Below are positions 1-5,710 of a stretch of 6,075 bases of DNA, piece by piece. How positions within the stretch are numbered: the stretch's first letter is position 1; each line of letters opens with the position of its first letter. The DNA comes from Eubacterium sp. (GTDB lineage: Bacteria; Bacillota; Clostridia; Lachnospirales; Lachnospiraceae). Location of the stretch: contig JABUSX010000345.1 of assembly GCA_021442545.1 (NCBI GenBank), positions 1-6,075 of the forward strand, written 5' to 3'. Under the pieces are notes generated by a model. It was not told the origin of the DNA. It searched no databases and saw only the letters and a list, made by a program, of their open reading frames with translations. The position numbers were made by a program, and so were the translations under genes.

Positions 1-192
1 TTCATCACAGTTTTTCAGAGGAAAGGACGAAACATCGATCAGGCGAATTTTGTTATTCAGCTCATACATATGTTTGGAACTTTTATCAAGATATACGAAA
101 TTACCGCTCGCCTCTTTAATTTCCGTATTTGCTTTATCTAAAAGATGTTTTGTTTTTCCCTTTCCCTTTTTCCCGACAATCAGTTGAACCAT
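1..192 (-). CDS. P-loop ATP/GTP-binding protein, N-terminal part (cut by window edge)
   Basis: Translating the complement gives 64 uninterrupted codons from ATG at 192 to the window edge, so the C-terminal part is missing. The protein opens MVQLIVGKKGKGKTKHLLDK. Residues 7-14 (GKKGKGKT) form a Walker A nucleotide-binding loop right after a short hydrophobic beta-strand, as in P-loop NTPases. Later residues (around VYLDKSSKHMYELNNKIRL) resemble a conserved clostridial family that I recall being labelled loosely as 'ATP-binding' or 'PilT-like'; this label is from memory and no function is established. No signal peptide is visible, so it is probably cytosolic. An in-frame ATG at 216 would add eight residues but has no ribosome binding site, whereas ATG 192 follows AAGGAGGA by 8 nt. 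It has its own promoter, so a link to the cell-wall genes upstream is not implied. The reading frame is well supported; the biological role is unknown. Confidence 0.85.
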   Translation of the reverse strand, partial: MVQLIVGKKGKGKTKHLLDKANTEIKEASGNFVYLDKSSKHMYELNNKIRLIDVSSFPLKNCDE

Positions 193-200
193 GGCAGTCT

Positions 201-208
201 TCCTCCTT
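201..208 (-). promoter_or_regulatory. Ribosome binding site deciding the start of the P-loop gene
   Basis: The minus strand reads AAGGAGGA here, a near-perfect Shine-Dalgarno sequence, 8 nt before the ATG at 192. It lies inside the possible N-terminal extension from the in-frame ATG at 216, so it favours the shorter protein. Confidence 0.85.
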
Positions 209-234
209 GTTTTCATCAGGTTTTTTGTGAATTT

Positions 235-263
235 AGTATAACAATTCCCCGTTTTATCTGCAA
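235..263 (-). promoter_or_regulatory. Sigma-A type promoter with extended -10 for the P-loop gene
   Basis: On the minus strand a -35-like TTGCAG (258-263) is followed after exactly 17 nt by TATACT (235-240), which matches the -10 consensus at five of six positions. TG-N directly precedes it (TGTTATACT), making an extended -10 element that can offset the modest -35. Transcription would start near 228, giving a leader of roughly 36 nt that contains the AAGGAGGA site. This suggests the gene is transcribed separately from the elongasome operon. The call rests on motif matching only. Confidence 0.6.
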
Positions 264-282
264 GCATCAAGGGCACAATTCA

Positions 283-320
283 TAAAAGTTTCAGCTTCTG
301 AATCCCTGCGAACCGAAACT
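283..320 (-). terminator. Possible weak hairpin terminator after the carboxypeptidase gene
   Basis: In minus-strand RNA, bases 313-320 can pair with 287-294: an 8-bp stem with one G-U wobble, around an 18-nt loop. A short U-rich run (UUUUAU) overlaps the end of the stem. An alternative small hairpin, UUCAG-AAG-CUGAA, uses the same 3' half. The wobble pair forms only in minus-strand RNA, which fits the gene direction. The stem is A/U-rich and the U-tract is short, so termination would be inefficient and some readthrough into the P-loop gene is possible. Confidence 0.3.
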
Positions 321-355
321 GACAGACCCTGTATCCTTTCCGGTATCAAACTTCA

Positions 356-1519
356 TCATTCCCTTACCATCTGTATTAATTCCTCTGACTCTTCCGATGA
401 AACCATCTGATCCTCCGAAAGCTGCATCAGTTCTTCTGAGGACTGTGTCTGTTCATTTGAAGCCTGTACCTGTGATTCGGGAATCTGCTGCATCGTCAGA
501 TTCAGAAGAGATGTCATATTTGCATACAGATTATCTTTATCCCAGGCACCCATCATGATTGCAACGTAGGGGACTCCGTAATCATTCTGTACAACCAGTG
601 CAAGACAGGATCCGGCAGGATCCGTTGTTCCTGTCTTGCTGGCCAGAATCCTTACACCGGCAGGAAGTGCTCTGTCGTTTGTCAGATACTGGTCTGTAGA
701 GGTATGGTAAACCGTATGCGGCTCATTCTGTGACCCCGACACTTCCACCGTATATTCAGACATCTGGGATACATTCAGGTATTCCTGATAACTGTATGCA
801 TGCAGCATCATGATATAGACATCGTACGCTGTCGTATACATATTTTCATCATGAAGACCGGTCGGATTCGTAAAATGGGTACCGGTCATAGAAAGCTCTT
901 TTGCTCTCTGATTCATCATGTCAACGAAAGAAGAAACATCTCCGGCTACGGTTCTGGCGATGGCCATGGCCGCATCATTGGAAGAATAAATGACAAGAAG
1001 ATGAAAAAGCTGCTCCATTGTCACAAGATCCCCGGGCATCAGAGAACTGACCTGTGCACCCTCATCCAGATCAAAATCTTCTTCCTTCATCTGAACGGTC
1101 TCATTCATGCTGCCGTATTCCAGTGCCAGAACGGCCGTCATCATTTTTGTCAGAGAAGCCGGATAGACTTTCCGGTAAATATTGCGCGAAAAAACAGCTT
1201 CCGTTTTTTCCAGATTAAAGAGAAGCCCCTTACACTCTTCCTGCGTCAGCACAAGACCCGGCACATCCACATTTTCCGCTGTTACGACCAGCCCGTCCGA
1301 GATCGGCTTTCCTGTCTGCAGCGAAAACTCGGAAAGAGCGTTTGCACCGTTTTGTTTATGCAGGTCATAGGGAACGTCAACAGGATAAGTCAGCGAATTT
1401 CTCCGCACCAGAACCATCAAAAGAATAGCTCCTATGGCGATCAGAGCAAGCACAAGCATAAGCGTCTTGTGTGTATTCGGCTCTCTATCTCGTTTCTGTT
1501 CGTATTGCGTACCGTCCAT
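356..1519 (-). CDS. D-alanyl-D-alanine carboxypeptidase (peptidase family S11), membrane-anchored
   Basis: A low-molecular-weight penicillin-binding protein predicted to remove the terminal D-Ala of peptidoglycan pentapeptides outside the membrane, limiting cross-linking. All three active-site motifs are present: SxxK as S122-L-T-K125 within PASLTKMMTA, SxN as S179-S-N181 in YSSND, and KTG at 295-297 in ASKTGTTDPAGSC. Residues 1-18 are polar and charged; a hydrophobic segment at about 19-38 ending in RR looks like an uncleaved signal anchor. The catalytic domain ends near residue 345. PBP5-type relatives then have a beta-rich domain and an amphipathic membrane helix; here there is only a tail of about 42 residues rich in Ser, Glu and Gln. 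The ATG is set by AAGGAGG 8 nt upstream and lies inside the end of rodA (35-nt overlap), so it belongs to the same operon. Family assignment is secure; which dac paralogue it is cannot be told. Confidence 0.95.
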   Translation of the reverse strand: MDGTQYEQKRDREPNTHKTLMLVLALIAIGAILLMVLVRRNSLTYPVDVPYDLHKQNGANALSEFSLQTGKPISDGLVVTAENVDVPGLVLTQEECKGLLFNLEKTEAVFSRNIYRKVYPASLTKMMTAVLALEYGSMNETVQMKEEDFDLDEGAQVSSLMPGDLVTMEQLFHLLVIYSSNDAAMAIARTVAGDVSSFVDMMNQRAKELSMTGTHFTNPTGLHDENMYTTAYDVYIMMLHAYSYQEYLNVSQMSEYTVEVSGSQNEPHTVYHTSTDQYLTNDRALPAGVRILASKTGTTDPAGSCLALVVQNDYGVPYVAIMMGAWDKDNLYANMTSLLNLTMQQIPESQVQASNEQTQSSEELMQLSEDQMVSSEESEELIQMVRE

Positions 1520-2645
1520 TCAGAGGCCCTCCTTCGTAAGTAACACGATGCTGCAGACTGACATTGAGAACAAGCCCCATACCGATATAGAGACTGATCA
1601 GAGATGTCAGACCATAGCTGACAAAGGGCAGCGTTGTTCCTGTGTTCGGAAGAACACCGGTGGCAACACCGATATTGATAAAGCTTTGAATACCGATCAG
1701 GGATCCGATTCCCGTACAGAACAGGCGCCCGGACAGATCCTTTGCCCGTTTTCCCGTTCGCAGACATTCAAATACAATCAGAAATTCCAGAAGAACGATC
1801 ACCGCACAGCCGACAAAACCCAGCTCCTCTCCTGCTACAGCAAAAATAAAGTCATTCTGGATCTCCGCTATAAAGTCGCCCTTACTGACGCTCTTTTCAT
1901 TCTCGGAACCCAGTCCCTTTCCGGTCAGGCCTCCTGATCCGATCGCCATGATCGAATTTTCCTGCTGCATGGCGTCTTCCGAATACTCATCTTCATCCGA
2001 GTTAAGGAAGGTCATGATTCTTTCCTTCTGGTAATCATCAATGATGGGCAGATCTGTTTTCGTAATAAGAAGAAGCCCTCCGACGGCAAGCGGAATGATA
2101 ATGAGCAGAGCCAGGCCGATCGTCTTATAATTGAGCCCGGCCGCAAAATACATGCAGATAAACACCGCCGTCATAGTGATCGTATTTTTCAGATCCGGCT
2201 GACGGAAGATCAGAAACAGCGGAAAAGCAACAAGCACAAGTACCTTCAGCATCGTCGTGAACTTATTCAGACTTTCACTGTTCTTCATGAAATACATGGC
2301 AAGAAACATGATAAGAAGCACTTTGGAAAGTTCGGTCGGCTGAAGCTGTATGCCGCCGATCACAACCCATCTCGCGGCACCTTTTACGGTCATGCCGAAG
2401 AGCATGACGAGGGTAAGCAGACCGATGTTTACCACGTAGATAATCCAGTAAAACTGGAGAATCCAGCTGTAGTCGATCAGAGACAGGAAAATCATGATCA
2501 CAATGCCGGCAACAAGACCGGCAATCTGACGGCTTCTCAGAGAAGGATCTGCAGAACCGACCAGCAGAACGCCTATAATGCTGAGAACGATCAGATAAAC
2601 GACAAGTCTGAAATTGTAATCTTTTAACTTGTATAAGCGAAACAA
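1485..2645 (-). CDS. rodA: RodA, SEDS-family peptidoglycan glycosyltransferase
   Basis: A multipass membrane enzyme that polymerises lipid II into glycan strands during cell elongation, working with PBP2 encoded just upstream. At 386 residues it has normal family length, with about ten hydrophobic segments (roughly 10-30, 38-57, 66-84, 106-121, 131-147, 153-170, 175-195, 265-292, 305-327, 343-365). Family signatures visible are GAARWV (89-94), QPTELSK (102-108), RQPDLKN (148-154), GSGGLTGKGL (236-245), NDFIFAVAGEELGFVG (264-279) and GVLPNTGTTLPFVSYGLTSL (330-349). Asp265 in NDFIFA aligns with the Asp known to be essential in RodA (Asp262 in E. coli). The outer loop before it carries an acidic stretch (SDEDEYSED, 216-224). 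FtsW is the main alternative, but adjacency to mrdA and mreD favours RodA. Translation starts at TTG (2643-2645); the next Met is residue 51, inside a membrane segment. The gene begins 20 nt after mrdA and overlaps the carboxypeptidase gene by 35 nt. Confidence 0.95.
   Translation of the reverse strand: MFRLYKLKDYNFRLVVYLIVLSIIGVLLVGSADPSLRSRQIAGLVAGIVIMIFLSLIDYSWILQFYWIIYVVNIGLLTLVMLFGMTVKGAARWVVIGGIQLQPTELSKVLLIMFLAMYFMKNSESLNKFTTMLKVLVLVAFPLFLIFRQPDLKNTITMTAVFICMYFAAGLNYKTIGLALLIIIPLAVGGLLLITKTDLPIIDDYQKERIMTFLNSDEDEYSEDAMQQENSIMAIGSGGLTGKGLGSENEKSVSKGDFIAEIQNDFIFAVAGEELGFVGCAVIVLLEFLIVFECLRTGKRAKDLSGRLFCTGIGSLIGIQSFINIGVATGVLPNTGTTLPFVSYGLTSLISLYIGMGLVLNVSLQHRVTYEGGPLNGRYAIRTETR
1528..1534 (-). 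promoter_or_regulatory. Ribosome binding site of the carboxypeptidase, inside rodA
   Basis: The minus strand reads AAGGAGG, 8 nt before the ATG at 1519. The site is embedded in the rodA coding sequence, where it contributes to the codons for Glu-Gly-Gly near residue 371. Ribosomes finishing rodA pass over it, which fits translational coupling. It also supports the upstream Met as the start rather than Met21 inside the membrane segment. Confidence 0.85.
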
Positions 2646-2652
2646 AGCTGTA

Positions 2653-2660
2653 TCCTTTCC
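2653..2660 (-). promoter_or_regulatory. Ribosome binding site fixing the TTG start of rodA
   Basis: The minus strand reads GGAAAGGA, 7 nt before TTG at 2645, and sits within the 20-nt gap after the mrdA stop codon (TAA, 2666-2668). No ATG or GTG in this frame is suitably placed, so the site supports TTG initiation. Its AAAGGA core is weaker than the AAGGAGG sites of the downstream genes. Confidence 0.75.
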
Positions 2661-2665
2661 GCAAC

Positions 2666-5600
2666 TTACGTATTCTGGACCATCGTGAGCATCTGCGTTG
2701 TATCTGCCTCACCGATCAGAATAGCATCCTCACTCTGTATACCATAGTAATAAAGGAGCACATCACTTGCGATCAGATTGGTATTCCTGGACGTATAACC
2801 GTTGCCGACACGGATCGCATAGGCAATCTCACCATGATCTTCATAATGCAGATATGTCTTTTCAACCGGTTCCTGGATCTCATTTCCTTCTTCATCCGTT
2901 TTCGTTTCGTATACGATCTTGCCCTCATCCAGGCTGTCCTGCGCGATCCCTTCCGGATTGATCTTGGTGAAACCGACTGTCAGAGCATGGTCGGCACGTA
3001 CCTTGGATTCCTGTGCCGTTCCGGTTTTACCGTAATTAATAATTCTGTGGTAGGTTCCGTTCGACCAGATCATTTCGTAGTCAACGGCAAGCTTCATTCC
3101 TTTGAAAAGCTCTGTCCATACTTCGTCCGGAATATCGGTTCTCGAGATCTCATTCGGATCGTAATATTTAATAATATTTCCTTCGCTGTCCGTTACCTTT
3201 TCGACCAGAGAAAGATCATAGCATTTTCCCTTTGTTGCGATCGTCTGTACATACCGCGCAAGCTGCGAGGTTGAATACAGATGTGTTCCCTGTCCCATTG
3301 CGGAAGGAATGGGGAGACTGTCCGAAACCTGCGGCTCCGTTTCCGGGATCTGAATACCGGATTTTTTATCCAGTCCGAAATAGGAAGAATACCGGCGGAT
3401 CGCCGAAAGAGCAAGACTCTGCGTATAGGTTCCGGTGTTGTCAAGTCCAAGCATGTACCCAAGGGTACAGAAATAGACATTGCAGGAATTGCCCAGAGCA
3501 TCTTCCACATCCTGGGGGCCATGTCCGGTTGCCAGCCAGCAGTTGACATAATCGCTTTCTGATACGATGCCGACACCAAAAAGGCCGCCGCAGTTGATGG
3601 TGGTCCTTTTGTTGACGATACCTTCATTCAGACCGGCACAGGCAGTAACGGGCTTGAATGTAGATCCCGGAGCAACCGACTGCTGCGTTGCCTTGTTGTA
3701 GAACGGTGTGGAAAGGTCGTTGTTGACCTTGTCATAATATGTCGTATCGGTTGTATTTGCGAGCTGCGTATTGTCATATCCGGGATAGGTTACGCATGCC
3801 TTTACAAAGCTGGTCTCCGGATCCGTAATGACAATAGAACCGCTGCAGGGATCCAGCGCAAGCATGGCCGGCGTGATCTCCAGTGTCTGAATCTTGGATT
3901 TCAGAAGATCAAAGGCCGAATAATTTCCTGCAAGAAAGGCTTCATCCTCTCCTGCATGGTTTGTCAGTATACCCTGGTCGTAAAGGAGCATCATCACTTC
4001 ACGCGGCGTAATGATATCGTTCAGCAGCATATATTTATACAGCAGCTTCTCGAACGTCTTATCTTCCCGGAGATTTTTCTCCAGATAATCCAGTACGGCA
4101 TTATAAATCTCGTCCGTCGTCAGATAACTGTTGTTTTCAACATCCAGCTTGGTCAGATCGATCCAGTTGCTGTTGACGGCATACTGCAGAAATTCCGTCG
4201 GACTTATGTTTTCGTCCGTCTTATAAGCCTGATAGACCGGATCAGTCGTATCTACCACATCCGGATTCAGGATACCGTGCGTAGTGCTGAGGAATTCATC
4301 AAAGATATAATCGAAATAGACCTTCTGCTCCAATGAGAACTGATCATAGGCCGGTGAATTCTTATCCGTAAACGCCGTACGCATCCAGAGCAGAATGTCA
4401 TCCTGCCTCTTCTGGAATTTTTTGTAGACCGACTTCTCCCTTTTTGTTGCATCGTCTGCCTGGAAGTGTCTGATATCCAGTATATCGTTGTTGAACATGG
4501 AGAAGTATGCATCGTAACTGGGAATCGGCACCGTATCAATATCTTCCACATTGCTGAGATCCACACTCTTCACGTCGATAAGGAACATCAGAATAATTCC
4601 GGCGATCCTCTGTTCCAGGATCTGATAGCAGGCGTCCTGAAGTTCGGAATCAATGGTCAGATAGACATCGTGTCCCTGAACCGGTTCCACCTTCGAATCT
4701 GTGTCTTCGGCAAGAACACGTCCGAGGTTGTCGACGGTCACTTCCTCTGATCCGTCAACACCCTGCAGTTCCAGCTCCATGGACTGCTCCACTCCGGCCT
4801 TACCGATAACAGACTGGTTATTATACCGGCTGTCCTGTGCCATCAGCTCTTCGAGCTCTGACGAAGCAGCTTTTCCCGTATATCCGATGATCGGTGACAT
4901 GGCAAGCGAGCTGTTGTAAATCCGGATGTAATCTTCGGCAATATCCACGCCGGGCAGAGAATCGGCATTTTCCTTGATGGAAGCAACTGTTTCATCAGAC
5001 ACGTTTGTCGCCACTGTAACGGACATATAACGCTGGAAACTGATCAGGGAAAGCATATAGCGGATATTCGTGATGGCAAGCGAATCTTCTTTGGATAATT
5101 CTTCCGGAAGCCCGTGTGATGCAAGCTCCTCAGATGTGTAGGGTTCTTCGGAATTAAAAAGACCGAAACGATTCTCGCATCCGAGGTCATACATAATCTT
5201 ATCCGCATCGGCATTTCTTTCCTCTTCGGAAAGCTGTTCGATCGACGGATAACCGTAAATATCTGCCCGGAAACGATTCAGAATCGTTTCATCATCGGAA
5301 TCGAACCTGTATTCGCCGTCTTCCCCGATCACGACATGAAAATCCGAAGAAAGAACGTCACCGTTCTCCCAGATCAGATGGATCATTTTATAGATCTCTC
5401 CGTTCACTGTCAGATTTTTCTGACGCGTCGTTTCATAGACCCCGTTATCTGCAATGGTAACCGAGTTTGTAAGCTGGTTATAGGCCAGCAGTTTTCCGTT
5501 TGCATCATAAATGTTTCCGCGGGAAGCCTTAAGTACACGGGTTTTCGTTGTCTTAACGGTGAAATTTGCAGAATACATCTCTCCGTCGATCAGCTGAAGC

Positions 5601-5710
5601 CTTACAAGACGTGCGATCAGAATGGCAGATGTCAGTGCAAATACAATAATAAGTATTCCCGTTCGATTGGAAAAAAAGCTTTTAATAGCCTTTATTATCT
5701 TCGAAGCCAT
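2666..5710 (-). CDS. mrdA: Penicillin-binding protein 2, elongation transpeptidase (class B), extra-long form
   Basis: A class B penicillin-binding protein that cross-links the glycan strands made by RodA. Residues 1-16 are basic and cytosolic, 17-38 form the membrane anchor, and the rest is extracytoplasmic. The pedestal begins with ASRGNIYDANGKLLAYN (62-78) and continues through an enlarged head region to IIGYTGK (274-280) and GKAGVEQSMELELQG (303-317). The transpeptidase domain starts near YLTIDSELQ (350-358). Active-site motifs are SxxK S683-T-F-K686 in PGSTFKP, SxN S742-C-N744, and KTG 895-897 in YGKTGTAQ. At 1014 residues it far exceeds E. coli PBP2 (633). The excess lies mainly in a block at about 372-612, with a smaller acidic loop at about 915-957. 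The domain also has an unusual number of cysteines (622, 639, 691, 707, 724, 743, 748, 830). The start overlaps the end of mreD by 16 nt, behind AGAGGA at a rather long 12 nt. All catalytic motifs are intact, so it should be active. Confidence 0.96.
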   Translation of the reverse strand: MASKIIKAIKSFFSNRTGILIIVFALTSAILIARLVRLQLIDGEMYSANFTVKTTKTRVLKASRGNIYDANGKLLAYNQLTNSVTIADNGVYETTRQKNLTVNGEIYKMIHLIWENGDVLSSDFHVVIGEDGEYRFDSDDETILNRFRADIYGYPSIEQLSEEERNADADKIMYDLGCENRFGLFNSEEPYTSEELASHGLPEELSKEDSLAITNIRYMLSLISFQRYMSVTVATNVSDETVASIKENADSLPGVDIAEDYIRIYNSSLAMSPIIGYTGKAASSELEELMAQDSRYNNQSVIGKAGVEQSMELELQGVDGSEEVTVDNLGRVLAEDTDSKVEPVQGHDVYLTIDSELQDACYQILEQRIAGIILMFLIDVKSVDLSNVEDIDTVPIPSYDAYFSMFNNDILDIRHFQADDATKREKSVYKKFQKRQDDILLWMRTAFTDKNSPAYDQFSLEQKVYFDYIFDEFLSTTHGILNPDVVDTTDPVYQAYKTDENISPTEFLQYAVNSNWIDLTKLDVENNSYLTTDEIYNAVLDYLEKNLREDKTFEKLLYKYMLLNDIITPREVMMLLYDQGILTNHAGEDEAFLAGNYSAFDLLKSKIQTLEITPAMLALDPCSGSIVITDPETSFVKACVTYPGYDNTQLANTTDTTYYDKVNNDLSTPFYNKATQQSVAPGSTFKPVTACAGLNEGIVNKRTTINCGGLFGVGIVSESDYVNCWLATGHGPQDVEDALGNSCNVYFCTLGYMLGLDNTGTYTQSLALSAIRRYSSYFGLDKKSGIQIPETEPQVSDSLPIPSAMGQGTHLYSTSQLARYVQTIATKGKCYDLSLVEKVTDSEGNIIKYYDPNEISRTDIPDEVWTELFKGMKLAVDYEMIWSNGTYHRIINYGKTGTAQESKVRADHALTVGFTKINPEGIAQDSLDEGKIVYETKTDEEGNEIQEPVEKTYLHYEDHGEIAYAIRVGNGYTSRNTNLIASDVLLYYYGIQSEDAILIGEADTTQMLTMVQNT
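3875..4597 (-). other. Large insertion within the PBP2 transpeptidase domain (about residues 372-612)
   Basis: In ordinary PBP2 proteins the segment corresponding to YLTIDSELQDACYQILEQRI is followed within a few residues by the strand matching AMLALDPCSGSIVITD. Here about 240 residues intervene. The block opens with a short hydrophobic stretch (GIILMFLIDV, 371-380). It is then mostly polar and apparently helical, with many Asp, Glu, Lys and Tyr, and no cysteine, Walker, zinc-binding or repeat motif that I can see. The reading frame is continuous and base use resembles its surroundings, so nothing points to a recent insertion. I recall similar blocks in Lachnospiraceae PBP2 homologues, but know of no assigned function. 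Boundaries are estimates from motif positions and may be off by several residues. Confidence 0.7.

Noticed and set aside
214..216. In-frame upstream ATG for the P-loop gene
   Set aside because: No ribosome binding site precedes it, and AAGGAGGA is positioned correctly for the ATG at 192 instead.
331..349. Repeat-like pair GTATCC / GGTATC between the carboxypeptidase and P-loop genes, considered as an operator
   Set aside because: The arms overlap an SD-like string and do not form a consistent inverted repeat with a sensible spacer; no regulator is implied.
800..1543. Plus-strand open frame of 247 codons opposite the carboxypeptidase and the end of rodA
   Set aside because: It lies antisense to a gene with intact catalytic motifs, has no recognisable domain, and its His/Arg/Ile-rich composition is typical of the complement of a real coding frame.
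1434..1937. Plus-strand open frame of 167 codons opposite rodA
   Set aside because: Antisense to conserved RodA motifs; no family resemblance and no credible ribosome binding site.
2275..2712. Minus-strand 145-codon frame overlapping rodA and the end of mrdA
   Set aside because: Out of frame with both genes, rich in Arg, Ser and Cys, and without a family signature, whereas the RodA frame carries all expected motifs.
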